Program-made: the position numbers and the translations under genes
NCBI GenBank assembly: GCA_963920525.1
Contig: OY986439.1
Coordinates: forward strand, 29,756,319-29,820,318
Direction of reading: 5' to 3'
DNA length: 64,000 bases
Source: Dichetophora obliterata
Lineage: Eukaryota > Arthropoda > Insecta > Diptera > Sciomyzidae
Shown here: in pieces, positions 33,277 through 45,163 of the stretch
How the letters are laid out: every line of letters begins with the position of its first letter
How positions within the stretch are numbered: position 1 is the stretch's first letter
The notes under the pieces: generated by a model
Seen by the model: only the letters and a program-made list of their open reading frames with translations
Told to the model about the DNA's origin: nothing
Database searches by the model: none

Positions 33277-33447
33277 TGTTGTAAGAAATCAAGGTGTTAA
33301 CGAATTTTCAGTTTTGTTGTAAAAATCTTACACTGAAGTTGCCAAACCATACAAAATCAACTTTTCTGTCTCTTTTTAACTCATTCACAAGTTTGACAGC
33401 TTTAGAGAAATATTTAGACGTCACTAACACCTTGATTTCTTACACCT
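33277..33447. mobile_element. MITE, copy 2 of the GTAAGAAATCAAGGTG family
   Basis: TGTAAGAAATCAAGGTGTTA at the left pairs with TAACACCTTGATTTCTTACA at the right, and the interior matches copy 1 at 23162-23318. TTGCACTGCAT occurs just outside both ends (about 33265 and 33448) and may be an 11-bp duplication or older repeat. Confidence 0.8.
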
Positions 33448-33699
33448 TGCACTGCATTACAACTTTTAGCAGGGATGCTAATTTTCAATTTAGTTCGCAT
33501 TTCGATCAACTCGCACACATCCTAAATACTTGTTACTTATGCTTCAATTCACAAGTTCGTACCTCTGCCATTGCTTTTTCGACGCCTTCTGAAAATAAGT
33601 TTATTAACTTTGCAAAAATTAAAACAGCTTATTGTAACGGAAAACAGAATATATTGTAGATTCTAAAGTTATGCATGGATTTTTTATAGTTGATATTTC

Positions 33700-33960
33700 G
33701 TTTAATAGGTAATAATTTACCATTATTGATATAATGATACTTATTATATCCATAATTGATACTTGCATTCGTAAAAAGGAAAACCATTAGTTTTTAGACA
33801 CATTTTTCCAACTTTAGGCCCCTATAACTTCTGAACCAATTGCAAGCTGCCTGAAATTTTTCAGATTTGAATTTAGGAGGTAAAAATCCATATAATCCAC
33901 ACAAAAGAAAATGGATATGAGAGTTGTATTTATATATTTTTGTATAGAACTCCTTTTCAC
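33700..33960. repeat. Diverged arm of the 11673-13333 element family
   Basis: The phrase CCAACTTTAGGCCCCTATAA and the following ACTTCTGAACC match the arms near 11790 and 13195. Only one arm is present. Confidence 0.55.
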
Positions 33961-34594
33961 ACAAGACTTTGCTAGCTATTTCACGGCACGATTACGATAA
34001 CTGGGGCGCCGCGATTTGAAAGTGTATTTTTCTTCAGAACAAAAAAATTTGTTTGGCCGAACAAAAAATCGATATCTCGAGCAGTTATCGAGTTATCGAT
34101 TTTGAATATTTTTTGTTACAAAGTCTGTTCAAAAAAACATATATTTTTTTACCTTTATCTAATGAATCTAAATAATTGGCATGTCATTTGAAAGTTAATT
34201 AGGAAAATTTCAAATAAAATATATTTTAGCAATGAATTTAATTTTATGAGCAATTTTATATTTTTTTTACTTTTAACTACGGATAAAACCTTATTTTTTC
34301 AAAAATGTGCAGTATTAAGGTAATACAAATATATAATATAGATAAAGGCTATAGCTTCGCCTTTCATTTGGTATATAAAAGTTTATATATGTTTTTGGAA
34401 TTCAGACTTTATTTAATATACGTGTTACTTATAAGAAATACAAAAATATTTCTTCATCAGCGATCTTTTGTATAATTCTCAAGTAAGACAAAGTGATAGC
34501 TTAAATATCTAGAGAAATATATGAGGGCAGACTGTATGCTATTATAAAAATAGCGTTTATTTGTGTTTTAAGTTGTCACCTTACCTGAAGAAAT

Positions 34595-35412
34595 CTAATA
34601 AAAATCTTCATCAGGTTCTAGTTGGTCGTCTTCTTCCAATGCTTCTATCTCCTCCTGGATATTTGAAACCTGCTGACGTTTTTTGGAAATGCACGTACCA
34701 TCAACAATTCTAGGATAGGCACTCTTTGCATCTTCTAAAAACTGCATAATCTGCGATCCGATATAATCTTTTTCAAGTAGTTTTTGCGGTATAAGTGCAG
34801 AGTCATATATTGGTTAAGTAATTTTGGTGATCTGCGGCAAAGTATCGAAGTTTTCAGTAGGTTGTATTAGTTTTCCAAATGATTTATGGTATTGTTGCTA
34901 TTACCATTTTTAACAAACTCTCCTTTGCTGTGGTTTGTTTGCAGATGCACCGTGTTCGAACCGAACAATTTTTCCACACCGACATATTGTTTTGCGCTAT
35001 CAGTGCATACCACACTTGTGGACGGATCTACGTATTTTTTAAGGTAAGGCCAAATCTCAGCCTTACTTTTGGAATTGAATTTAAAAAACAACCCGGTGTT
35101 ATCCTCCTTACAATAGATCCCCAGAACAACTATCGTCCTTTTTTCGGTAATGCGTTCACGATTATACTTTCTATTTGTTAAGAACTTCTCATCGAACTGC
35201 ACTGTCTTGCATTCACCACCAAGACGAATTTCAGCATGCGAAGCAACAACTTCTGCTACTTCTCTAAAGTAGCTATAATAATCTACCACAGTAGAGACGC
35301 TCGGTTCACATTCTTCGTTGTGGCGACGCATATTTTTTAAATGGTTATAAACATCAAAAACTCGCCTTTTTATAACAAAGCAAAAAAGCATGGCTAGCAC
35401 ATCACAACCCAA
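34595..35412 (-). pseudogene. Merlin-type (ISXO2/DDE_Tnp_IS1595) transposase remnant
   Basis: The main frame (35412-34867, 181 codons) contains VQFDEKFLTNRKYNRERITE with the first catalytic aspartate, IVVLGIYCKEDNTGLFF, VVCTDSAKQYVGVEKLF with the second, and NHSKGEFV followed by NTINHLEN. These are the ordered blocks of the ISXO2-like transposase domain. Eukaryotic bearers are Merlin elements. After a frame break the C-terminal tail resumes (DSALIPQKLLEKDYIGSQIM, then an acidic end QLEPDEDFY stopping at 34595). The N-terminal zinc-binding part is not seen. Disruption makes the copy inactive. Confidence 0.75.
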
Positions 35413-35419
35413 GTAACAA

Positions 35420-35660
35420 TATTAGCCATATATTCATTCTTGCAGAGCTTATAGTGCTATCTTATATAGCAGCAAGCTTCAACTATAGCTTTAGTCGCGC
35501 TACTAAAGCTCTTGCAGAGAATATATAAGGCTACTTTCTTGAGTTTAAAAGCACTATTTTTACTTCATATGAAGAGTAAAGTAGCTGTAAACTTTTAAAA
35601 GAGTCTTTGTCAAACCCAAATAAGAGCTCTTGCAAAGCTCTTTTTTTATTATTCGTTTAA
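35420..35660. repeat. Inverted and direct AGCTCTTGCAGAG repeats
   Basis: GCCATATATTCATTCTTGCAGAGC-type sequence (in part, 35427-35450) pairs with AGCTCTTGCAGAGAATATAT near 35505, and GAGCTCTTGCAAAGCTC recurs near 35625. It looks like a decayed MITE or compound inverted repeat. Confidence 0.5.
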
Positions 35661-36020
35661 GTATTTATGTGTTAAAAATAAACTCAATAAATATATAAAA
35701 TTTGACAAGTGCTTGTGGTAATTAGAATGAAATATGTTCGTGTATTCGTAACATGCTGCGAACTTCGGTGCGCTTTTGAATTTATTGGAAGCGTGAATGT
35801 AGTACTTCGAAAAGTACAACGGGCTTAAGAAATAATTAAAATAAAAAAGTGTTTATTATATAAATATTCTAGTAATATTAAGCGTAAGGATTTATTCCCT
35901 GTAATGAAAATTTAAATAAAATAAAATAAATTAAATAACAAAAAAATGAATTTAGAGTCAACTTTTACTTTGACTATGATAATGGGCCAATATCTCAATC
36001 AGGGCGCCCCAGTTGTCGCA

Positions 36021-36431
36021 AGCTCCTCTATTTCACCCGCATATTGTTTATCAAGATTTAAAAAATTCGAAAAATCCGAGCAAAATTTCATTATTACAAT
36101 TTTTCTAATATTCGGAAGCCCTGGTCAGAAGCAATTGTGAATTGACTAAATAAAAAATTTCTTGTGAATGCGTCAATATGTATTGACACTCAATAGTTTT
36201 TATTTGCAAGTTTCGTCTAAAAATTATAAATCACAACGAAGCGATATCAAATTAAGCAATAATACATATGTAATACGGCAGAAATACCAAAAAAAAAAAC
36301 ATTCAATAAATTTGAAGATTGTTAAAATAAAAGGGTATAAAACTATTTGATCATCTGAGCGGGACGGGTACCCAAATGTGTGTAGAGCTTGAGAAATTTC
36401 GGGTGGAATAATAAAATATTTTTGCTTAATA
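36021..36431. other. Region upstream of the BTBD17-like gene
   Basis: Presumed promoter and 5' UTR. AT-rich, with no core promoter element assigned with confidence. Confidence 0.4.
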
Positions 36432-38189
36432 ATGCAGCCTACGGCTCAACGGGAAGCAAGTGAATCCAGAGCCAGCGCCAACGTCACAGTCAAAATGGAA
36501 GACACTGACGAGCTCAGTCAGGATTCTAGTCTGGTAGGCGAAATTTACTTATTTAACAGCTTATAACTAAACAAAATGGGCATATCGTAGATGAACAATT
36601 CTCAAAGTGTGCTTGAAAAGATAGCCAATTTGTATGCTGAGCAGCTGATGTCCGACATCATACTCGTCGTGGGCAATCAACAGTATCCAGCACATCGTGT
36701 CATACTCTGTGCTAGTAGTGATGTGTTTCAGGTGATGCTTATGAATCCCGAGTGGAATGAGTGTCGCAAACGTGTGATACAGCTGGTAGAGGAACCTTGT
36801 TGTACATCGGTGTTTCCACAGTTTCTAAAGTACCTGTATGTGGGACAAATAAAAATATCTTTGCAGTCAGTTATGCCCATGTTGGCGCTAGCTGACAAAT
36901 ATAATGTCAAGGTGAGTAAGAAAATGAAAAAAAAAATTAACAAAAGAACACGCTGTATAGTAAGCTCTTTATAGGATTTGGTAGAACTTTGTGTGGACTA
37001 CATGATGAAGCATATTGCCAAGGCGGCTACGCAAGGCTATCTGGTCTCTTGGCTTCAATATACCATTGCCTTTTCGCCATATCATCAGGATCTCACCGAG
37101 GCGCTGAAGCGTTTTCTCAAATGGAATCTAGAAATGGTTAGCGAATCGAAAGATTTCGTTGAACTGGATGCACAGATTATGATATTGTTGCTGCAGCAAA
37201 ATGACATTGTCATTACCAATGAATACCAATTATTTAGCATACTGCAGCGCTGGTTACTGCATCGCAAAGATGTGCTCGATACCGAAGAACAGTTGACGGT
37301 GGAGGAGAAAGATGCATGCTTTAGACAATTAATCGAGACCACAGTGTCGCATGTTCGCTTTGCCATGATGACACCACGTGAGCTGGCACATCTGTTGCTC
37401 TTTCCCTTGCTGACCTATCACAAGGAGTTTATTGTGCAGCGTATGGCCATCGGTATGAGCTATCATTCGGGTCAAGAGGAGCGTGTGCAGGAAGTGAGAA
37501 AATCTGAACTAGGCATGTTGCAGTTTACACCCAGACTTTATTCCAACGACACCTGGAGTGTTAGCATAGAGGTAAAGGAATTCGATCAGATCGAAAAGTA
37601 TACAAATTATGTGACGTGTTTCTTTTCGCAAAGAAATATCGCCGAAACTGAGGATGGTGAGTGGGAAATGTGTTATTGTAGATATGGAAAAATAATGTGT
37701 TTTTTATTAATCTGAGATTAGATCACGCCATCACTTGGGAAATTGAGTTCTTTCCGCGTGGTGTCAAATACAATAGAGCCAAAATGGTCTGGGGCGAAGA
37801 TGTGCCAGAGTTTTCGTTAAAAACCGTACGCTTGCGTGTCACCTGTAAATATCCACAGATTGGTGAAGAACGTTTTAAGGTGACGATTTAAAATAATTTT
37901 AGTTAAATTCTTAGATAATATTTTTTTTTAGATTGCTGTGCTTATTACCGGTGTTCAAAACAAAATCAATCACATACTTACGGTGCATGAACGCACCGAA
38001 TACTTTTCAAATCACGTGCGAGTTCTCAACATGGACAATTTAATACCCTACGATGAGCTGGCACTTTCTTCCATTAAATTGAGTCCACATCTTATTGGCG
38101 CCGAGCGTAATACTCTATCGATACAGGTTATAATAGCACCCATGGGGCCCTACACAAGTCGCGATGCACCACCGTTTGACTTTAAATAG
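36432..38189 (+). CDS. BTBD17-like BTB-BACK protein
   Basis: Five exons (36432-36533, 36591-36911, 36975-37656, 37722-37879, 37932-38189) give about 506 residues. After a 34-residue acidic N-terminus comes a BTB/POZ domain: SDIILVVGNQQYPAHRVILC at residues about 55-75, then FPQFLKYLYVGQI. A BACK region follows, with YLVSWLQYTIAF, VSESKDFVEL and ELFSILQRW-like text. The C-terminal domain contains WEIEFFPRGVKYNRAKMVWG and ends in PYTSRDAPPFDFK. This order matches BTBD17/LGALS3BP-related proteins, not BTBD9 or kelch proteins. BTB-BACK proteins often serve as cullin-3 adaptors, but whether this one does is unknown, and vertebrate BTBD17 is predicted to be secreted. Two starts are possible: ATG 36432, or ATG 36591 at the first base of exon 2. 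The first is chosen because the preceding exon is open and spliced in phase. AATAAA at 38236. Confidence 0.88.
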
Positions 38190-38241
38190 AGTGTGTGTGT
38201 GTGCGTTCGTTCAACTGTTCAACCGAGACACTTGCAATAAA

Positions 38242-40903
38242 ACGTGATTTCCTCCTATAAATTAATCTCTAAATTGAATTATAAGAATTTTATGTTTTTT
38301 GTCTAATTTTTTTCCTGTTTGCATTAAAAACTCCAAATATTTTTGTAGTGAATCGCGCATAACCAATAGAAAACAAACTTGTAGTTAAAACAAAGTTTAA
38401 ATATGAATTATTTTTTTTTAATTATATTCTACATGAAGTAAGGATTTCTGTAAGATATTTACATAAATATTATAGTAGCATAATATATTGCAGTTAACAT
38501 ATAAAAAAACAGACAATTAATCAAACAACATGTAAACATTGAATAATAAACAAATTATTTCTACGTGCTTTCATATTAATTTTTTTAATTTGAAAAATGT
38601 GCTAAACTAAAATTTTTAGTGCTGCTAGACTTCTTTCGCGTATCTCGCTTATCATTATGGTTTTAAGTTGCTGCAATAAATAATAGCTAAGAGACAAAAT
38701 TTCAAAAGCATCACAAATAAACACAAAAACTTGAAGCTTTATTTTGTAGGATTCCACAAAGTTTATTTCTCGATGCACGTTTTACTTATGAATACTTGGC
38801 AGAATTTTGAGTGAGGAGTTGAGGTAGATATTCAACTGAACTCAGCTCAACTCAAGGTTCTTTTTTGGTGTCTTTTGAAGTGAACCAACTATTTAATAAA
38901 TAATAGCGTGACACATTTTCGTACATCTCTCGAAATCTCAAAATGAATCTATGAAGATATGTAACATAAGTATTGCAGAAAACTAGTGCAATAGTAAATT
39001 AGTAGAACCTGAATAAATTTTGACCCTATTTAGTTTGCATAAAAGTCTGTGCACATATGTATGTACCTGTGGTCACAACCCTGCAAACATTTGGAAGACG
39101 ACTGGAAAACGACTGGAAGAGAAGTTGATTTTGCGATGCACTTGTGATTCGACCAACAAGGGTTCTTTGAAAGATGGATCGCTTTTCGATCGCTAGAGCG
39201 ATGATTTTCAAAATATTCCTTCGCTCATTCTGGCGATCGTTGGAAGAAGACTTTTTGAAGCATTTTCAAAGTTGAATATGAAGCAGTCTTTGAAAATTCG
39301 TTAAACTGAATCAAGAAGTTAAAATTGTGGAAAAATATGTCAATTGTTTTCTTTTAGTTCAGAAGCAAAGTCGTAAATCGTAAATCGAACTGAAATAAAA
39401 ACTAAAGTGAACATGAGGAAAACAGTTTTGAAAAATATATATATTAATGATATATTAAATAAATATAATGTCCGGAAAAGCTTTACGTAAAAAAAACCAA
39501 CGAGAAGCCTCAAATACAATCGCGAAGATTTTCAATCAGGAAACATGATGAAAACCATAAACATTTAGTTGGCCGATTGACTGGAGAACTTGTCACTCAT
39601 CGTAATGAAGTCCGTCAATTGAAAAAAAAATAACCATATTCTCAACAGAGAGTATAGTAGAGAAACCTTGTTAGCAATTTTAATATAAAATTTGGTCGAT
39701 AACTTTAATAAATTCGACAAGGGTTAGCAAATTAACCCCAGTAAAAATAAAATCGTTCTAGCTAAAGCCAAAGAGCGGCCGAACAAGGTCAAATTTTAAA
39801 TATTTTCCTCGGCCGTACATGGATCGTTTACAGGATTTTTTTGGCCAAACATCGGCCGAACAGTGATTATTCTACAATGAAAATGAGCAGCTTTTCGTTG
39901 AAAATTGGAACTTTGAATCATACGAAATCTAAAAAGCCGTTAGTTACCAAAAATTAAAAATCGACGTTTTGATTGATTATGATGCACCGAATAAAAATAC
40001 ATGTTCCTTCTAAATTTTACGCGGCTACAACTAAAACCGACGTTTTTTTAACAAAATTCTAAAAGCCCTCAGTGCAAGCTCTTGAAAAATTTAAAAATCT
40101 TTTTGCTTCTCCTGTAAAATTTTTTAAGTGTAACTTAATTTTTTGCCGTATGTTTTTCATATGACTATATGTTAAACCTGGCACAAACTAATGAAAAAAC
40201 ATTATATATTTTTTTAATAAATTTTCTGTATTCAATTTATAATTTTTCATTACCGTTACTTTTAATATGTTAAATAAAATGTGTTAAAAGTAAAGATATT
40301 TACAATCCACTCTAAGTCCAACAACTAACTTCATGTGCAAAAAAAATTCTTTTGCGAAAAACTCAAGTTTCGATACTATCAACATCAGCATCGCCGAGTG
40401 AGGCTTGCTTTTGTTGTTGCGCATACGTTTGCTGTTGAATAAGAACATTGAAATTTGAAGATTTTGTGGCATACAACGCACGTACAGCGACTGAACAAGA
40501 AGTTTTTAGGCTTTTTAGTATACTTTTAAGTCATGTTCGAACCTTGTACGGCCCATGTTCGACCTAAAATATTTTACTCGGGAATACAGATATGCTGTCT
40601 GAATTGGTATGTTAAAATGATTTATTAAGTTTGAAACTTTTTTATATTTTCAAATTCCTGCTCCACAGAAACGACTTATCGCCAGAGTTGGTGGATCATA
40701 TATTTCATATTTAATATATGACCAAAAAAATATTGTCAGACGAACTGGCGACAAAAATTTCTTGGAAGGGAACAAAGGATAAATCGTATTTTCAGTATTT
40801 TTTATATCTTTTATTTTTATGTTTTTATTAATTGTTTTTTTTTGTTTTTTACACCTTGCGTACTTTTCTTTTATAAATTAATAAAATAATCATTTATTTA
40901 TGC
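38242..40903. other. Intergenic AT-rich stretch
   Basis: No gene is supported. A weak inverted pair (TCGCCAGAGTTGG near 40680 and GAACTGGCGA near 40753) may be a small decayed MITE. CGGCCGAAC words recur near 39776 and 39852. Confidence 0.4.
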
Positions 40904-41169
40904 ATACATATCAGAGATCTGCAACGAATCACATTTTTAAATCATGGGCCACTTACTCAAAAATGAGTACGAATAAGTATAAGTAGTTTCCAAAGTAGTA
41001 CTCACAAGTGATTAATTCGAGAAAAGTGAACCAAATAAGTATGGAATGAATTATACATAAATATTCATATGATTTAGAGTTGTTTCAGGTCAAGCTCATT
41101 AATATTAATAAAATAATTGAGTACCTAGAGTATTCAATTTACATTTTCGAATTTTAAAATATTTTTGAT

Positions 41170-42420
41170 ATTGAGGGTGGACCCAATAAATGTTACTTTT
41201 TACTATAAGTTAATTTTTTTTTGTGTAAATACATTTTTTGACAGTATAAGAGAGGGATTGCGAGTCTGATGTTAAAATATAAAAAAAATTGTCTGACGCT
41301 AGGGTGGACCCTGAATTTTTTTGTTTTCCAGTACTTTTAAATGTTTGACAGTATAAGAAGTCGCTGATTTCGAATCTTAGCCAAAATTTTAAAATTATTT
41401 TTTGACGCTAGGGTGGACCCTGAAAATATATTTTTCTATTTTTTAGTATGATGACATGTTCCAACAGTATAAAGGGTAGCTGATTTCGAGTCTGACGAGA
41501 AAATATAAAAATTTTTTGACGCTAGGGTGCACCGTAAAAATGTATTTTTTTTTGTTTTAGTAGTATAAGGTAGTCGCAGATTTCGGTTCTTATGCTAATA
41601 TTTAAAAACAGCTTGTTTGAAGCTAGGGTGGATAGTTGTTTTTGTTTTTAGTATTAGTACATGTTTTGACAGCATAAAGGTGTCTCTGATTTCGAGTCTG
41701 ATGCCAATATATAAAATAATTTGTTTGTTAGGGTAGACCCTAAAATTTGTTTTTTGTTTTTCAGTAGTTGTACATGTTTTGGTATTATAAGGTGGTCATA
41801 GATTTTTTTATATCAAACAAATTTGTTTATATTTTTGCATCAGACTCGCAATCAGCGACCCCTTTATACTGTCAAAACATGTACTTATTCTAAAAAACAA
41901 AAACAAACATTTTTAGGGTCCACCCTAGCGTCAAACAATTCTTTTAAAAATTGTGGCATAAGAATTTAAATCTGCGACCCAATTACCAAACCATATTACC
42001 AAAACACGTAAAACTACTGAAAAAAATAATAACATTTTTAGGGTCCACCCTATCGTAAAAAATTTTTTTTTTATTTTCGCGTCAGACTCGAAATCAGCGA
42101 CACTTTATACTGTCAAAAAATGTCCTTATACTAAAAAACAATTAAAGATATTTTTACGGTCCACCCTAGCGTCAAAGAAAGTTTTAAAAATTTTGGTATG
42201 ACATTTGAAATCAGCGACCCCTTATACTGTCAAACATGTAAAAGTACTGGGAAAAAAAATTTCAGGGTTCACCCTAGCGTCAGACAATTTTTTTTTATAT
42301 TTTAACATCAGACTCGAAATCCCTCTCTTACACTGTCAAAAAATGTATTTACAAAAAAAAAAAAAATGAACTTATAGTAAAAAGTAACATTTATTGGGTC
42401 CACCCTCAATATCAAAAATA
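41170..42420. repeat. Inverted pair of minisatellite arrays (GGGTGGACCC unit)
   Basis: Left array, about 41170-41790, has at least five units reading GCTAGGGTGGACCCT...TTGACAGTATAA...GATTTCGAGTCTGA. The right array, about 41820-42420, has the same units complemented (TCAGACTCGAAATCAGCGAC, CAGGGTCCACCCTAGCGTCA-type). Together they could form a very long hairpin. Confidence 0.85.
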
Positions 42421-42499
42421 TTTTAAAATTCGAAAATGTGAATCGAATACTCTAGGTACTTAATTATTTTATTAATATTAATGAGCTTGACCTCAAACA

Positions 42500-43440
42500 A
42501 CTCTAAATCATAATAATATTTGTATTTAATTCATTCTTACTAATTTGGTTCACTTTTCTCGAATTAATCACTTGTGAGTACTACTTTGGAAACTACTTAT
42601 ACCTATTCATACTCATTTTTGAGTATTCATGATTCAAAAATGTGATTCACTTTTTTGCGAATCATTAGCATATGAGTCCTACTTTGGAAACTACTTATAC
42701 TTATTCAAACAAATTTTTGAGTAAGTGGCTCATGATTCAAAAATATGATTCACTTTTTTTCGAATCAATCACACATGAGTACTATTTTGGAAACTACTTA
42801 TACTTATCGTACTCATTTTTGAGTAAGTGGCTCATGATTAAAAAATATGATTAACTTTTTTTCGAATCAATCACACATGAGTACTATTTTGGAAACTACT
42901 TATACTTATCGTACTCATTTTTGAGCAAGTGGCTCATGATTCAAAAATGTGATTCACTTTTTTTCGAATCAATCATATATGAGTTCTACTTTGGAAACTA
43001 CTTATACTTATTCATACTAATTTTTGAGTAAGTGGCTCATGATTCAAAATATGATTCACTTTTTTTCGAACCAATCACATATGAGTACTATTTCGGAAAC
43101 TACTTATTCTTATCGTACTCATTTTTGAGTAAGTGGCCCATTATTCAAAAATGTGATTCACTTTTTTTCGAATCAATCACATATGTGTACTACTTTGGAA
43201 ACTTTTTATACTTATTCGTACTCATTTTTTAGTAAGTGGCTCATGATTCAAAAATGTGATTCACTTTTTTTCGAATCAATCACATATGAGTACTTCTTTG
43301 GAAACTACTTATACTTATTCATACTTATTTTTGAGCAAGTGGCCCATGATTAAAAAGTGTGATTAATTTTTTTTCGAAACTTATTCGTACTCATTTTTGA
43401 GTAAGTGGCTCATTGATTTAAAAATGTGGTTCGTTGCAGA
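42500..43440. repeat. Direct array of about 120-bp units
   Basis: About eight units share TTTTTCGAATCAATCACA, GAGTACTA-TTTGGAAACTA, CTTATACTTATTCATACT and TTTTGAGTAAGTGGCTCATG. The reading frames across it are repeat translations, not genes. The left arm (40912-41090) has only one copy, so this array expanded on one side. Confidence 0.85.
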
Positions 43441-43526
43441 TCTCTGATTCGAACAACTAATTTGTAAAGATTAGTACTCGAGTACTACTTACTTTTAAGT
43501 ATTCATTGCAGATCTCTGATACATAC

Positions 43527-44140
43527 ATATATGTATGTATATACCATGGACAATTATTTATACCGCTGATTTTGTGCAAGACTGTCAAAACTCAAAATTT
43601 AGTATTTTTGGGAGAGCCTTATAAAATTTTGAAATGACATCACGACCATTAATTGTAAAGGTGGATTGAAAATCTTTAAGAATATTTGTAGGCCATTTTC
43701 TTTTCTACCAAAAATATCATAAATTTTTCATATTGCATCCATAGTAAATTTAAGCAATATTATTATTCTATTATTTTTCTATTATTGCTTAAATTTACTT
43801 AAAATCCAAGTGTCTGTTTGATTTGTGACATTATTACCACAAAAACTTATTTAACAAAAATGTTTCTGGAACTCACTCAAAATAAAGATATGATAACAAC
43901 GCTTATTTCTGTATATTTAACTCAAAAAAACCCAAATTTTGAGTTGTGATGGTCTTGCACGAAACGAGCAATATTAAATTTATAAATCAGTAATTTTGTG
44001 GACTTGATGACTTTGAAATCAATGGGTGAAATTTTCTTTTGAAGTCTTTTGATCGTACACTATGATTGAAACTATACTCTTTTGAGTTATTGAGCACTGA
44101 AATTGTGAACAAACCCAATGTTCATTTATAAGGTTGTGGC
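43527..44140. other. Spacer with partial MITE end
   Basis: AT-rich. At 44121-44140 an extra copy of the phrase TTCATTTATAAGGTTGTGGC stands directly before MITE copy A. Confidence 0.5.
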
Positions 44141-44296
44141 CAAGGCTCATTTATAAGATTGTGGCACTTGAGAGCGAGCTCGATCGATCTGTCAGAATGG
44201 ATGAAAAGAAATGAAGAAAAGCACAGTGACAGTTCGAACAAAGACGGAAAAAGAGTGCATTTCTCTCAAGTGCCGCAACCTTATAAATGAACCTTG
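44141..44296. mobile_element. MITE family CAAGG..TTGTGGCACTTGAGAG, copy A
   Basis: Left end CAAGGCTCATTTATAAG plus TTGTGGCACTTGAGAG pairs with the right end (CTCTCAAGTGCCGCAACC, then TTATAAATGAACCTTG). The interior matches copy B at 46132-46310 in opposite orientation. Confidence 0.85.
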
Positions 44297-44298
44297 AG

Positions 44299-45163
44299 CA
44301 TGGCAGAATAACCCGTGGTAGAAGGATAGAGGTATATGCAGCGCAGACTGTGCTCTCTTTCCATACTGCCATGTCTGTCAAATTTAGCTGTGTGGCGAAT
44401 GGAAACAAAAGAAAATAAAGAAAAAGTTTTGCTTCGTTTTGACAATTCCGGCAGTATGCTCTCATCTAGTGCACATACCTGTATTCTTCTACCATGGAAT
44501 AACCAGGTAGATGCAATACGGAGAGCAAAAAACGAGAAAGCAAAACATTGGCGACACTATAAGGTCACTATTGATAATTTATTTTTATTCTTTAAGTCAT
44601 AGGGATGTTTAATTTACTTGTAGCCGTATAAATCAATTGAGTACCCAGATTTTATGTATGAACATGCAAAAAAACTAAACAAAAATCTTAAAAATTTCAT
44701 AAAATGAGCCGTGTTTTAAGATATAATACATAATCAATTGTAGTTTGGCCTTAAATGAAGCAAATGAAAGTTTACTTTTAATATAATTTTTATTCGACTA
44801 CTTATTTCGATTGTGTAGTAACCAATTTATTTATGTAGCAATGTACGGCTGATTTAAACTGTCAAAATATATTTTGACAAGTGAAATTGCTGTTGGAAAA
44901 CATTAAATTTATTTAATGAAATCGACGATTGGTTGCTAATTTTATCGTGCTGAAACGGAAGCTAACATTTAATGAACTGTTTTCGAATTATCGCGAGGGG
45001 AGGAAGTTATAGGCAGTCCATTGTCAAAACTGAATAAATAAGTAAGTACAAATTGATAACATTTTCAAAACAGCTCATTTTGACGTTATAATCACGCCTT
45101 TGTTATTGTTTTGCTGTCGGAGAGAGCGTATTTCTAGTGCATATACATGGTTATTCTGCCATG
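44299..45163. mobile_element. MITE with CATGGCAGAATAACC ends, interrupted by a nested MITE
   Basis: CATGGCAGAATAACC at 44299 pairs with GGTTATTCTGCCATG ending at 45163. Subterminal CGGAGAGC and TAGTGCATATAC phrases support the pairing. The left end is split by the element at 44314-44496. Outer flanks ACCTTGAG and ACCTATAG agree at six of eight positions. Confidence 0.6.
44314..44496. mobile_element. MITE with CATGGTAGAA ends, copy 1 (8-bp duplication)
   Basis: It begins CGTGGTAGAAGGATAGAGGT and ends with the near complement (CCTGTATTCTTCTACCATG), flanked by a perfect GAATAACC duplication (44306-44313 and 44497-44504). An 8-bp duplication suggests a hAT-type mobilising enzyme. Confidence 0.85.

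Larger units (their letters stand above)
33985..36020. mobile_element. Candidate Merlin-type element with GGGGCGCC ends
   Basis: The left boundary phrase CGATAACTGGGGCGCC (about 33995) and the complement of the right boundary phrase (CGACAACTGGGGCGCC, about 36000) are inverted and enclose the Merlin-type transposase remnant. Other single ends with the same sequence lie at 31875 and 48075. Pairing of these particular ends as one element is an inference. An unrelated MITE end (about 35950-35988) sits inside the right boundary. Confidence 0.4.
40912..43518. mobile_element. Foldback element with hAT-like ends and inverted minisatellite arms
   Basis: The left end CAGAGATCTGCAACGAATCA matches the complement of the right end (CAGAGATCTGCAATGAAT at 43518, and an inner copy at about 43446). 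The flanks are ATACATAT (40904-40911) and ATACATAC (43519-43526), an 8-bp near-identical duplication as made by hAT transposases. Two arrays, in mirror orientation, meet near 41815. The inner unit carries TAGGGTGGACCCT and TTTGACAGTATAA, about 110-130 bp each. The outer unit carries TTTGGAAACTACTTATACTT and TTTTTTTCGAATC, one copy on the left and about eight on the right. No transposase gene. Confidence 0.85.

Noticed and set aside
42672..43353. Tyrosine/serine-rich repeat protein frames
   Set aside because: They are translations of the 120-bp foldback satellite. The period is not maintained as a coding unit and stops interrupt every frame.
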